Assembly (NCBI RefSeq): GCF_030766825.1
Contig: NZ_JASFDV010000030.1
Coordinates: 1-64,000 of the forward strand
Direction: 5' to 3'
DNA: 64,000 bases
Origin: Nocardiopsis sp. CC223A
GTDB taxonomy: Bacteria; Actinomycetota; Actinomycetes; Streptosporangiales; Streptosporangiaceae
Within the stretch, counting starts at the first letter, position 1, and every line of letters starts with the position of its first letter. Shown one piece after another: positions 42,386 through 51,600 of this stretch. The notes under the pieces are model-generated. The model saw nothing but the letters and a program-made list of their open reading frames with translations, made no database searches and was not told where the DNA came from. Position numbers and translations under genes: made by a program.

Positions 42386-43069
42386 TCATCCTCCGACGGA
42401 GAGCGGGGCGCGGGCGATGAGGACCGTGGCACGGGGCGCCCAGCCCAGGGAGGTGTACAGGTGGCGGCCCTGCGGGGAGGCCACCAGCAGGCCGTGGACG
42501 GCGCCCGCGCGGCGGGCGTGCTCGGCCAGCGCCGACATCACCGCCGCGCCCAGGCCGCGGCGGCGGTGGTCGGGTTCGGTGACGATGGAGTCGGCCACGG
42601 CGTCGTCGTCGACGACTCCCATGACCCCGCCGGCGGCCTCCTCGCCCTGCGCGGTGGAGATCCGCACCCGGATCACCGCGCGGGCGCGCCCGACCGTGGC
42701 CCGGTAGGGGCGCGGCGGGTCCAGGACCGGGTGCTCGTCCAGGTCCGCGGACATGAGCGTCTCGGTCCCCGGGTCGACCTCCAGGCCCGCCTCCTGCAAC
42801 AGCAGCGCGGTCTTGTCGGGCGCGGTGGTGGGCACGGTCAGCCAGTCGGTGTGCTCCGAGGCCAGGACGCGTTCGGCGGCGGCGGGGATGGTGTCGGGGT
42901 CGCCGTCGGCGTCGAGCAGCACGTACTCGTCGTGGCGGTGCTCGAACCCGAAGTGCACGCGCAGCGCCCCGTCCACCTCGGTCGGCTCGGGCAGGGAGCG
43001 CGCCGTCCCCCAGCCCCGCTGCCAGCGGCGGACCAGGTCGGGCAGGGGAGCGGCGGGCGGGTTCGGCAC
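42386..43069 (-). CDS. GNAT-family acetyltransferase
   Basis: 227 aa from GTG 43069. The C-terminal domain has the acetyl-CoA loop VTEPDHRRRGLGAAVMSALA and LYTSLGWAP. The N-terminal half resembles a degenerate second GNAT fold. Substrate is unknown. The stretch 43070-43265 shows no gene. Confidence 0.85.
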   Translation of the reverse strand: MPNPPAAPLPDLVRRWQRGWGTARSLPEPTEVDGALRVHFGFEHRHDEYVLLDADGDPDTIPAAAERVLASEHTDWLTVPTTAPDKTALLLQEAGLEVDPGTETLMSADLDEHPVLDPPRPYRATVGRARAVIRVRISTAQGEEAAGGVMGVVDDDAVADSIVTEPDHRRRGLGAAVMSALAEHARRAGAVHGLLVASPQGRHLYTSLGWAPRATVLIARAPLSVGG

Positions 43070-43265
43070 AGGATGTCCTTAGCGGAGTGCGGGGCTGGCG
43101 CGACCTCTGGGGCTGATGTCTGTATTCGACCACACCCCGGGGACCTTCAGGGCCTGGACCCGGCCCTGCCCGAGCAGATCAAGGAGGTGGCGCGCGGCCG
43201 GGTTCGAGCGGGTGGCCGACACCGTGCTCGCCCAGGGGCCCATCCGACCGGTCTATCCGACTGGT

Positions 43266-44462
43266 CTATCCGGCCGCGGCCGGGCGGGCGGTACGGGCCG
43301 CGGGGACCAGGGGGACCGCGGCCGCGGCGAACAGGGCGGCGACCGCGAACACCGCGGGCAGCCCCCACAGGGTGATGACCGCGGCCATGAGCACCGGGGT
43401 CAGGACGGTGCTGACGGCCTGGAGCCAGTTCTGGACCGCCAGCGCCCGCCCCGCCCACGCGGTCCCGGCGGTCTCGGCCACCGCTGTGAAGGTCAGCCCG
43501 TTGTGCCACATGGTCGCCACCAGGCAGGCCAGCAGCAGGGGCACCGCCGCCGCGTCCCACAGCGGCGGCACTGCGGTGAGCAGGACCAGGACCGGTGCGG
43601 TGGCGGCGGCCAGCCACCGCACCGGGCGCATCCGGTCGCCGATCCGGTCCGACCACACCCCCAGCAGCAGCCGCCCCGCGGCGCCGGGCACCTGGGCGGC
43701 GGCCACCGCCGCCCCCGCGAGCGGGGCACTCCACCCCTGTTCCTGCACCAGGTACACCAGCGCGTAGACCATGAGGGTGATCTGGGGGACGCCCAGCAGC
43801 ATGCTCACCCCGTGCACCCGCCACAGGGTCCGGTGCCGGTAGGGCGAGCCCCGGCCGGGGGCGGCCGGTCCGGTGGGCGTGCCCGGGGCCGCGGCCGGAG
43901 CCGGGGGCGGGTCCGCCATGAGCAGGACCAGGGGCACGGCGGCCAGGGCCAGGGCCGCGGGCAGCGACATCGCGGCCACGAACCCCCACCGGTCGGCGGC
44001 CCCGGGCAGGACGAGCGCGGCCAGGCCGACCCCCAGCGGGAACCCGGACTGGCGGATCCCCATGGCCAGGCCGCGTTCGCGGGCGGAGAACCACGACAGG
44101 ACGAGACGGCCGCTGGCGGCGTTGACCGGCCCGCAGACCGCGCCCACTGCCAGCATGACGGCGGACACCCCCCACAGGCCGTCGGCGGACCACAGCGCCC
44201 CCAGCGCCACCGCGGTCAGGACCAGGCTCAGCACGATGGTGGTCCGCTCACCGGCCCGGTCGATGACCACGCCCCACGGCAGCAGGGTGAGCAGCAGCCC
44301 CAGGGAGGGGAGCCCGGCCACCACCCCGGCCTGCGCGACACCGATGCCGAAGGCCTCGCCCAACTGGGGCAGTACCACCGGGACGCCGAAGGAAGCGGTG
44401 ATCCCGGCGATCTGCGCCACCATGGCCAGGGACAGGATCATCCAACGATTGCGCACGCGCAT
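43266..44462 (-). CDS. MFS transporter
   Basis: 398 aa from ATG 44462 (MRVRNRWMILSLAMVAQIAG). Twelve hydrophobic segments, the loop motif WGVVIDRAGERTTIVLSLVL, and SARERGLAMGIRQSGFPLGV typical of the CynX/NimT-like branch. Substrate is not predictable. Confidence 0.9.
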   Translation of the reverse strand: MRVRNRWMILSLAMVAQIAGITASFGVPVVLPQLGEAFGIGVAQAGVVAGLPSLGLLLTLLPWGVVIDRAGERTTIVLSLVLTAVALGALWSADGLWGVSAVMLAVGAVCGPVNAASGRLVLSWFSARERGLAMGIRQSGFPLGVGLAALVLPGAADRWGFVAAMSLPAALALAAVPLVLLMADPPPAPAAAPGTPTGPAAPGRGSPYRHRTLWRVHGVSMLLGVPQITLMVYALVYLVQEQGWSAPLAGAAVAAAQVPGAAGRLLLGVWSDRIGDRMRPVRWLAAATAPVLVLLTAVPPLWDAAAVPLLLACLVATMWHNGLTFTAVAETAGTAWAGRALAVQNWLQAVSTVLTPVLMAAVITLWGLPAVFAVAALFAAAAVPLVPAARTARPAAAG

Positions 44463-44606
44463 CCGGTCAGCGTAGCGGGCCGGGCCACGGGGGGAGTCCC
44501 CGTGGCGCGCGGTCGCCGGCACTGTGCCGTGGGAGGGTGCGCGCTACGGTGGTCCGCGGTCCGCCGGTTTGCGGTTGACGCAGCGTCAGCCCCTAGCGTC
44601 GGTGCC

Positions 44607-45497
44607 ATGACGATCACTGTTGTGGACACCCGTACGGGCATGGAGCGCGTGCTGCGCTCCCCGGCCGCCGACCGCCCCGCCCTGCTGGCTCGGATGCTCG
44701 AACCCGTGCGGGGCATGTACCGCTTCGCACCCGCGGAGGTCGACCTCGTGGACGCGCACCTGGGCGGCATGGGCTTCCCCCTGGACCGCGACACCGAGCG
44801 CTGCCTGGCGGCCCTGGAGGACCTGGCGCGGGCCGACGCGTGGAACCGGGTCGGGACCGCGATGGAGGGCGCCGCGGCCGAGCTGGCGGGTGCCGTGCCG
44901 GGGCTGGAGGTGCACGATGTCACGGTGCTGCTCACCCTGGGCGATCCGGCCGACGCCCACTTCACGGACACCGTCCTGGGCGTGACCGGCTTCGGCGGTA
45001 TCTGGGGGTACGTCACCATCACGCTGTGGCCGTCCCCGGAGAACCTGGAGCGGTTGGAGGCCACCGCCGTGCACGAGCTGCACCACAACCTGCGCTACGC
45101 CCCGGGCGGGGTGGTGTGGGACCCGGCGACCGTCACGGTCGGCGAGCACGTGGTGGGCGAGGGGCTGGCCGACGCCTTCGCCCGCGAGCTGTACGGCGAC
45201 GACCTGGGCCGTACCCGCATCGGTGTGCCGCACCTGCATGACGAGGCGGTGTTCGACAAGGTGGTGTCGGGGCTGGGGGTGACCGGCATGGAGAACTTCA
45301 CGGCCTGGGTGCACGGCGACGAGAGCGCCAGGCGCTTCGGCGCCGCCCCGGTGGGGCTGCCCGCCGGGGCGGGGTACGCGGTCGGCAACCGGCTGGTCGA
45401 CGCCTACCTGGCGGCGACCGGGCGCACCGCGGCCCGGTCGCTGCGCGACGACCACGCTGAGATCATCGCGACCGCGCTGGGCCACCTGGGCCGGTGA
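44607..45497 (+). CDS. DUF2268-family predicted zinc protease
   Basis: 296 aa from ATG 44607. The zinc motif HELHHN lies in LEATAVHELHHNLRYAPG, followed by VVGEGLADAFARELYGDD, which gives the third ligand. No signal peptide, so cytosolic. It is followed 20 bp later by a MerR-like gene on the same strand, a pairing that suggests a stress regulator with its peptidase. Confidence 0.88.
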   Translation: MTITVVDTRTGMERVLRSPAADRPALLARMLEPVRGMYRFAPAEVDLVDAHLGGMGFPLDRDTERCLAALEDLARADAWNRVGTAMEGAAAELAGAVPGLEVHDVTVLLTLGDPADAHFTDTVLGVTGFGGIWGYVTITLWPSPENLERLEATAVHELHHNLRYAPGGVVWDPATVTVGEHVVGEGLADAFARELYGDDLGRTRIGVPHLHDEAVFDKVVSGLGVTGMENFTAWVHGDESARRFGAAPVGLPAGAGYAVGNRLVDAYLAATGRTAARSLRDDHAEIIATALGHLGR

Positions 45498-45517
45498 CGC
45501 GGGGGAGGGGGACGGCG

Positions 45518-46162
45518 ATGGAGTGGACCATCGGTGAACTGGCGGCCCGGGCGGGCGTCAGCGGCCGCACCCTGCGCCACCACGACCAGGTCGGGCTGCT
45601 CGACGAGCAGGCGCCGCACCTGATCGCGACCTCCTCACGGGAGGAACGGGACCGGGCGCGCCTGCACGGGCGCACCGCCGTCGGCCTGCTGCGCTACCAC
45701 CACTGGACGGCCGACGCCTCCCCGGGGCGCATGGGACGGCTGCTGGGCGTGCGGGCCGCCATGATGGCCGCCGAACTGCTCGCCCTCGCCGAACGCGGCC
45801 CCGTGCTGGCGAGCGGCCGCAACAGCCACTTCCAGCGGGACGAGAGCACCATGACCATGTGGCGGGGACCGGTGCGGTGGTGGAGCGCGGGCGCGCAGGT
45901 GGACGCCCGGCTGGGGGAGCAGTACGCGTATCTGGGCCACCGCCGTGGGCACCCTGCACGACCGGGGGGTGAACGCCCCGTGGAGGGCCTGCCGTACGCG
46001 CTCCCGGGTGACCGCCGCATCGTCGGCCCCGGCAGGTTGGCCGCCGCCCTCGACGGCGCGGACCCCGCCGCCCGGGTGTCCCCGTGGTTCGGGTACGCGT
46101 CGCTGGACCCGGCGCACCTGCCCGGTATCGACGGTCTCGTCTTCGTCAAGGACGCCGGCTAG
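45518..46162 (+). CDS. MerR-type HTH fused to an unknown C-terminal part
   Basis: ATG 45518 gives MEWTIGELAARAGVSGRTLRHHDQVGLL, a MerR HTH that stops short of the wing. From residue 45 the sequence is unrelated to MerR proteins (TMTMWRGPVRWWSAGAQVDA; PWFGYASLDPAHLPGIDGLV). A deletion fusing a MerR start to another gene's end would explain it; a natural new architecture is possible. The stretch 46163-46418 shows only a possible promoter. Confidence 0.55.
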   Translation: MEWTIGELAARAGVSGRTLRHHDQVGLLDEQAPHLIATSSREERDRARLHGRTAVGLLRYHHWTADASPGRMGRLLGVRAAMMAAELLALAERGPVLASGRNSHFQRDESTMTMWRGPVRWWSAGAQVDARLGEQYAYLGHRRGHPARPGGERPVEGLPYALPGDRRIVGPGRLAAALDGADPAARVSPWFGYASLDPAHLPGIDGLVFVKDAG

Positions 46163-46418
46163 CACCGGGCCCGCCGGGTTCGGGCACGGCAGCGGTGTTC
46201 GGGGACCGGCGCACCCGCCTCCGCCGGCGGGGCGCCGGATAAATGGGTTGTCCCGGCGGGCGGCGGCCCCCTAGCGTGTTCCCGCCCCGTTCACCTACGT
46301 GAGGACATCGCGCGCATGACGCCCCCTGCTCTCTGACTCTTTCCCGTGCATCGGTCGCCGACGGACACCGTCGGCTCTCTTTCCCGTGCTCTTCGTCAGG
46401 TCTTAAGAGAGATCAGGT

Positions 46419-46967
46419 TTGTCCTCACATACTTTTTCCGTGCTGCCCTGGGCCGTGCGGCGCACCCGCCTGCCCCTGCTCGTCCTCACCTGCGTGGACT
46501 GCGCCTGTGAGCGCGCCACCACCAAGGACGGCCGGTTCCGCGTCAACGCCAACGGCAAGCTGCTCCACGTCTGGCTGCTGGTCAACTGCGTCGGGTGCGA
46601 CCGGACCGGCAAGCTCATCGTCCATGAGCGCGTTCCGGTGCGTTCGCTGCCCGCCGACCTGCTCGCCGGGTACACCGCCAACTCGGCGGACCTCGTCGCG
46701 CGGGTCCTACTCGACCCGTCGACCGCCCACCGCAACCGGTTCGCACTCGACTGGGAGGACTGCTGGGAGCTCGACGCGCCCCCGGCCCCCGAGGACCCGT
46801 GGCCCGTCCGGGTCGATGTCGCCTTCGAGGACCCCGTACCGGTCCGTCCCGAACGGCTCATCGCCCAGGCCCTGGGCATCAGCCGCAGCGAGGTCGCCCG
46901 CCGCGTCAAGGCGGACTTCCCGCTGAAGCGCAGGACCGGGCAGGACTTCTCGTTCCTGCTGCTGTAG
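46419..46967 (+). CDS. DUF1062-family zinc-binding protein
   Basis: Up to 182 aa from TTG 46419; GTG 46440 (LPWAVRRTRLPLLVLTC) is an alternative start. It has CVDCACERATTKDGRFRVNA, NGKLLHVWLLVNCVGCDRTGKL: two CxxC-type pairs and the NANGK block of DUF1062. A C-terminal HTH-like end reads LIAQALGISRSEVARRVKAD. Function is unknown. Confidence 0.82.
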   Translation: MSSHTFSVLPWAVRRTRLPLLVLTCVDCACERATTKDGRFRVNANGKLLHVWLLVNCVGCDRTGKLIVHERVPVRSLPADLLAGYTANSADLVARVLLDPSTAHRNRFALDWEDCWELDAPPAPEDPWPVRVDVAFEDPVPVRPERLIAQALGISRSEVARRVKADFPLKRRTGQDFSFLLL

Positions 46968-47047
46968 TCCGTTCGGCCGGGGCGGGGTACGGCGCCGTCG
47001 TCCCGCCCCGGCCGGTCCCCGTCCGACGTCCCGGTGCGCCCGATGGC

Positions 47048-47803
47048 CTACAGCCGGGTCGCGCCGGGGCGGGTCCACTGCGGGGTGGGCCGACCGGTCC
47101 GGCCCCAGGTGGGCTCGCCGTCGGCGTCGGTCTTCCAGGACCAGCAGGCGGCCCGGCCCTCGGGCCAGCCCTCGGGCTTGTCCTCCCACACCTCGCCGCG
47201 GCCGTAGGGCGTCATGTCGAGCAGGCCCATGGAGGCGTTGACCCGCTCGCAGCCGCGTCCGGTGGTGGAGTAGGTGAGGAACGTGCGCTCGCCCTCGCGC
47301 AGGTAGCAGGTGAGGTACCCCATCTCGCCGCCGATCGGCTCGGGCAGGCCGCGCACCGAGTACCAGGGCTGGGTGTAGCCCATGAACTCGACGAAGGGCG
47401 CCACCTCCTCCCAGCGGCCCTCGGTCAGGAACGCGAAGGAGACACCGCGGGCGTTGAGGTAGGAGGCGTCCTGCAAGTGCCAGGCCGCGGTGGTGCAGCC
47501 GTAGCACTGCCCCTGGTGCGGGGTGTCGTCGTGCCACATGTGCTTGTACACCACGAGTTCGTCGCGGCCCTGGAACAGGTCCAGGAACGGAACGGGGCCG
47601 TCGGCGCCCACGACCTCGGCGGTTCCGTCGAACTCCACCATGGGCAGGCGGCGGCGGGCGGCGGCGATGGCGTCGCCCTCGCGGGTGTGGGCCTTCTCGC
47701 GGAGGAGGAGTTCGTCGCGGGCGGCCTGCCAGGTGGCCTGGTCGACGACGGGCGGGCGGCCGGGCAGCGCGGCGGCGGTCTGGTCGTCGTGGGTGGTGGT
47801 CAT
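47048..47803 (-). CDS. DUF899-family thioredoxin-like protein
   Basis: 251 aa from ATG 47803. Family blocks: WQAARDELLLREKAHTREGD, LVVYKHMWHDDTPHQGQCYG, FAFLTEGRWEEVAPFVEFMG and WYSVRG. The thioredoxin-like fold lacks a CxxC in the usual place; Cys-Tyr-Gly-Cys follows the His-rich block. Biochemical role is unknown. Confidence 0.9.
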   Translation of the reverse strand: MTTTHDDQTAAALPGRPPVVDQATWQAARDELLLREKAHTREGDAIAAARRRLPMVEFDGTAEVVGADGPVPFLDLFQGRDELVVYKHMWHDDTPHQGQCYGCTTAAWHLQDASYLNARGVSFAFLTEGRWEEVAPFVEFMGYTQPWYSVRGLPEPIGGEMGYLTCYLREGERTFLTYSTTGRGCERVNASMGLLDMTPYGRGEVWEDKPEGWPEGRAACWSWKTDADGEPTWGRTGRPTPQWTRPGATRL

Positions 47804-47894
47804 GGTGTCCTCCGGGTGTCTCATGCCGTGACGGTCACCACTACAGACTCTCACCCGGGCCGGAACTCATCGCGGAGAAGGTCTGCGGTGTCCG

Positions 47895-48653
47895 TCAGGC
47901 GAGGGCCGTCCGGATCCGGCCGAGCCACTCCGTGCCGACCCGGCGGCCGTCGGGGAACCGGTCGTCCCGGTCCCAGCGCCACGTGGTGACCATCGTGAGC
48001 ACGAGGGTCCGGCAGTCGCGCAGCAGGCCGTGGTCGACACCCGGGTAGTGTGCGCCGACCTCCTCGGGCGCGTGGGCGAGGTCGAACTCGACGGGGCCGC
48101 GGCAGCACGTCTCCAGGTCGACGAACAGCAGGCCGTTGTGCGTGGTGAGCAGGTTGCCGGGGTGCGGTTCGCCGTGCAGGAGCTGTTCGGTACCGCCGCG
48201 TTCGCCGACCGCCTGTTTCAGGGTGTGCAGGGTGTCGCCGAGCAGTTGCCGGTCCGCGTCGGCGAGTGCCGGGGTGCGATCGCGGTCCGCGACGAGCCGT
48301 TGGGCGTGCTCGACCCGGTCGGTGAAGTGCGGTGCCGGAACGTCGAGTGCGCGCATGCCGGTGTGCAGGCGCTCCAGCGCGTCGGCGTAGTCGGCTGGCG
48401 GAACCTCGCGGGAGGTCCCGGGTTCGTGGTAGGTCCACAGGGTGACCGTGAAGCCGTCGCGTTCGTACACGCGCGGCTCCACCCGGGGGTCGAGGACGGC
48501 CACGGGTCATCCGGCCCGGGCGAGCCGCTGTGCGAGGTCGACCTCGAACTGCGCGACCTGCTCCGCCGCCGGCGCCACCCGGGCCGTCAGGCCGAGCGAC
48601 GAGGCGATCGCCATGGCCGCGGCCGCCGCACGTGAGGACTCCGCTGCCCGCAT
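47895..48653 (-). pseudogene. Aminoglycoside-phosphotransferase-like gene with stop codon and deletion
   Basis: The N-terminal piece from ATG 48653 reads AAAMAIASSLGLTARVAPAA then AQFEVDLAQRLARAG to an in-frame TGA (near 48508). Without change of frame it continues PVAVLDPRVEPRVYERDGFT and the APH core TEQLLHGEPHPGNLLTTHNG, LLFVDLETCCRGPVEFDLAH. Between SSLGL and ARVAP about 20 residues of the N-lobe are missing compared with relatives. Two independent lesions point to a true pseudogene; a 202-aa product from GTG 48503 is unlikely to work. Confidence 0.75.
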
Positions 48654-48676
48654 CCTCGTCGGTCCCTTCTACGAAT

Positions 48677-49429
48677 TCACATCCGGGCCTTGAGAACGTC
48701 GATCTCGCAGCCCGGCGCCGCCGGGTCGAAGCCGTGCCCGACCAGCCAGCGGATCGCCAGCAGGCAGCGCAGGGACCACCACGCGCGGATCACATCGAGG
48801 TCGACGTCGGCACCGTAACCGGCGATGACGTCGCCGAGGTGCGCCTCGTGGCCGAGTGTGAGGATGGCGAGGTCGAACAGGGCGTCGCCCCGGCCCGCCT
48901 CGGTCCAGTCGATGACGCCGGTGACCTCGTCGCCGTCGACGAACACGTGGGCGAGTTGCAGGTCGCCGTGGACGAACACCGGTGTCCACGGCCGGAGCAC
49001 GCCCTCGGCGATCCGGCGGTTGCGCGTGACCAGGTCGGCGGGGAGGACGTCGTTGGCGAGGAGCCAGGCGCATTCGCGGTCCAGGTCGGATGCGAGCCGG
49101 TCGGGGCTCTTACCGGGCCAGGGCGGCAGCGGCGCCTCGTGGAGCCTGCGCACGGCGGCACCGGCCGCGGCCCATGCCGCCGGTGGCGCGGTCGACGGTT
49201 CGCCCAGGCGCCCCAGGGGCCTTCCCGGGAGGGCGGCGAGTGCGAGTGCGGGGGGCCTGCGCCACAGGACCTCGGGGGTGGGGACCGGTGCCAGGGCCAT
49301 CGCCTCGACCTCGGTGTCGGTGCGGGCCTGGTCGGCGTCGATCTTCAGGAACACGTCGCCGACGCGCAGGGTCGCGCACTCCCGGTGGGCGACAACGACC
49401 TCGACCTCTTGCATATCGGGCATTGTCAC
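48677..49429 (-). CDS. Aminoglycoside phosphotransferase family kinase
   Basis: 250 aa from GTG/ATG at 49429. The kinase core has PVFVHGDLQLAHVFVDGDEV (catalytic loop with Asp) and TGVIDWTEAGRGDALFDLAI (metal-binding Asp). The N-lobe is short but complete. It may phosphorylate small molecules; resistance is not implied. It lies 24 bp upstream of the pseudogene on the same strand. Confidence 0.88.
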   Translation of the reverse strand: MTMPDMQEVEVVVAHRECATLRVGDVFLKIDADQARTDTEVEAMALAPVPTPEVLWRRPPALALAALPGRPLGRLGEPSTAPPAAWAAAGAAVRRLHEAPLPPWPGKSPDRLASDLDRECAWLLANDVLPADLVTRNRRIAEGVLRPWTPVFVHGDLQLAHVFVDGDEVTGVIDWTEAGRGDALFDLAILTLGHEAHLGDVIAGYGADVDLDVIRAWWSLRCLLAIRWLVGHGFDPAAPGCEIDVLKARM

Positions 49430-49487
49430 AGGGGGTGTGCCGGTGGGGCCACGGGTTTTTCCGCGGGCGGCTCCCGGTCTTCGGTCC

Positions 49488-49820
49488 TCAGTCTCGCTGC
49501 ACGGCGCGGCCGGGCACCCGTCCGTTCGGTGGGAGCATCCAGGTGGGGGGCGCGTAGGACCAGGTGGGGCCGGTGGGAAAGTGGCGCCACCAATAGCCGA
49601 GGTGGTCGAAGTCGGCGGGAGCGGGACTGTGGGCGAAGGGGCGGAAGAAGGGGGAGGGCGGGGCGCCGATCAGGCGGGCGGGGAATTCGTGGAACCAGAG
49701 TTCCTCCCCGGCCCGGGTGGCGAGGTGGAAGCGCATCGCGCCGTGCTGGTCGCCGTCGGGGGTGAGGCCGCGGATCTCGACGAGATGCTTGGAAACCGGG
49801 GACCTCTTCAACTCGCTCAT
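49488..49820 (-). CDS. Hypothetical protein, 110 aa, aromatic C-terminus
   Basis: ATG 49820 is chosen; ATG 49841 is an alternative. It reads SKHLVEIRGLTPDGDQHGAM, LWFHEFPARLIGAPPSPFFRP, DFDHLGYWWRHFPTGPTWSY. The protein looks soluble, with a Trp/Tyr-rich end. No family is recognised. Divergent to two DUF397 genes. Confidence 0.6.
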   Translation of the reverse strand: MSELKRSPVSKHLVEIRGLTPDGDQHGAMRFHLATRAGEELWFHEFPARLIGAPPSPFFRPFAHSPAPADFDHLGYWWRHFPTGPTWSYAPPTWMLPPNGRVPGRAVQRD

Positions 49821-49880
49821 GGCCGTGGCCCGGTCTCCCATCGCCACCAAGGGCTTTCTTGCGAAGGAGAGGAACACGCT

Positions 49881-50054
49881 GTGAACGCAGACGAGTACCA
49901 CAAGTCTTCTTACAGTGGTCACTCCGGTGAGTGCGTGGAGGTGAGAGAGGGACGGAGAACACGCATCCGTGACACCCGGAACCGCGGGCTCGGCCACCTG
50001 GAGGTGACGGCAGGGGAGTGGGCCGCTTTCCTGGGTACGCTCACGGCCGACTGA
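49881..50054 (+). CDS. DUF397-family protein, 57 aa
   Basis: GTG 49881 with GAAGGAGAGG upstream. It has the family core YHKSSYSGHSGECVEV and VRDTRN-like IRDTRNRGLG, ending VTAGEWAAFLGTL. DUF397 proteins usually accompany Scr1-type XRE regulators in actinomycetes; none is visible beside this pair. Confidence 0.85.
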   Translation: MNADEYHKSSYSGHSGECVEVREGRRTRIRDTRNRGLGHLEVTAGEWAAFLGTLTAD

Positions 50055-50093
50055 CCCCTGCGGCCTTCCGCCCCGGACGTTAGGAGAAGGCCC

Positions 50094-50264
50094 GTGACCG
50101 ACCACTGGCACAAGTCCAGCCACAGCGGCGGTAACGGCGGTAACTGCGTGGAGATCAAGGAGGGTGTCGCCACCGCCGTGCGCGACACCCGGAACCGCGA
50201 ACTCTGCCGACTGGAGTTCTCCGCGGGGGAGTGGGCGATCACCCTGCACGCCCTCACCCTGTGA
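50094..50264 (+). CDS. DUF397-family protein, 56 aa
   Basis: GTG 50094 with AGGAGAAGG upstream, 39 bp after the first copy. WHKSSHSGGNGGNCVEIKEG, AVRDTRNREL, FSAGEWAIT. Tandem duplication of the first gene is likely. Confidence 0.85.
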   Translation: MTDHWHKSSHSGGNGGNCVEIKEGVATAVRDTRNRELCRLEFSAGEWAITLHALTL

Positions 50265-50268
50265 CCGC

Positions 50269-50658
50269 CTACGGGTGGCGCCCCGCGAGGACGCAGAACT
50301 CGTTCCCCTCCGGGTCGGCCAGCACCACCCAGCCGTCCCCCTCGCCCTGGCCCACGTCCACGCGCCGGGCGCCCAGCCCCAGCAGCCGCTCGACCTCCTC
50401 CCCCTGCTCCCGGTCGGTCGGGTTGACGTCGATGTGCAGCCGGTTCTTGACGACCTTGCCCTCCGGCACCCGCGCGAAGGTCAGCACCGGCGGCACCGGC
50501 CCGCGGCGTTTCCTGCCTTCGGGAGCATCAGGCGAACCGATGAACACGAAGTCGTCCTCTTCCCCCTGCACCTCATAACCCAGGACCTCGCACCAGAACC
50601 GGGCGAGCCCCGCCGGATCCGCACAATCGAACGCGAGCTCGGTGAACTTGCTGGCCAT
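50269..50658 (-). CDS. Glyoxalase/VOC-family protein
   Basis: 129 aa from ATG 50658 (GGGATG-type ribosome site upstream). It has FTELAFDCADPAGLARFWCE, LGYEV, NRLHIDVNPTDREQGEEVER and LADPEGNEFCVL: one VOC fold with the usual His and Glu metal ligands. Substrate is unknown. Confidence 0.9.
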   Translation of the reverse strand: MASKFTELAFDCADPAGLARFWCEVLGYEVQGEEDDFVFIGSPDAPEGRKRRGPVPPVLTFARVPEGKVVKNRLHIDVNPTDREQGEEVERLLGLGARRVDVGQGEGDGWVVLADPEGNEFCVLAGRHP

Positions 50659-50763
50659 ATCGACATCCCTCTCTCCGGTACCGGTGTTGCCACCCCACCC
50701 TGCCGAAGAACCGCGCGCCGACGCCATTCATTTGCCGCCCACCGCCCGGGTACGTTCACCACC

Positions 50764-51560
50764 GTGACCCCGACGAAGACCCGGAACCAGGCATCCATGA
50801 CCGGCGGCGCGCACCTGCACTGGCGGTCACTCGGCGACACCGGGCACCACCGCCCGCCCGTCGTCCTCCTGCACGGCGGCCCCGGCCTGCCCGACTACCT
50901 GGCCGAACCCGCCCCCATGGTCGCCGACCTCACCCCCGCCTACCGCTACGACCAGCGCGGCACCGGCCGTTCCCCCTGGACCGGCCGGCACACCCTCGCC
51001 TGCCACGTCGACGACCTCGCCGAGCTCCTCGACGCCTGGAACGCCCCCACCGCCGTCCTCGTCGGGCACTCCTACGGCGCCGACCCGGCCGCCCGGTTCT
51101 GCCTGCGCCACCCCCACCGGGTCGCCGCGGCACTGCTCCTGTGCGGTCCCTTCACCGGAGACTGGCGCACCCGCTACCGGGACGAGCGCATCCGCCGCAT
51201 GTCCCGCGGCAGCAGGCCCGCCTGCGCACCCTGAAGGAGACACCGCACCGCACCGAGGACCAGGAGGTCGAGCTGCTCACCCTCTCCTGGTCCACCGACC
51301 ACGCCGACCCCGGACACGGCCTGTACCGGGCCGCCCGGGAAGCCCGGCGCCGCCGCCCCGTCAACTGGACGATGAACGCCGAACTCGGCGCGCAAGCCCG
51401 CGCCGACCCCCGGCCCCTCGCCGCGCTGGAATCCCTCGCCCGCCGTCTCCCGCTCCCCTTGACCCGGATCGAGGACGCCGGACACGAACCCTGGCTGGAA
51501 CGGCCCGACACCGTCCGCACCCACCTGCGACGATTCGTGCAGAACACGCTGCCCCCCTAG
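50764..51560 (+). pseudogene. Alpha/beta hydrolase (proline-iminopeptidase-like) with frameshift
   Basis: From GTG 50764 the frame gives VVLLHGGPGLPDYLAEPAPM, YDQRGTGRSPW and the nucleophile VLVGHSYGAD. Near 51205 a missing C breaks the frame; the next frame continues ARLRTLKETPHRTEDQEVEL and DAGHEPWLERPD (catalytic His) to the stop at 51560. About 15 residues before DPRPLAALESL, which usually hold the acid, also look missing. Confidence 0.75.
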
Positions 51561-51600
51561 CGCCACAGGCGCGGGTCCGTCCTCGCCGGTCGGGCACGGC

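Noticed and set aside
43116-45497. A 793-codon frame running into the DUF2268 gene
   Set aside because: Only the part from 44607 has protein character; the rest is antisense to the MFS gene.
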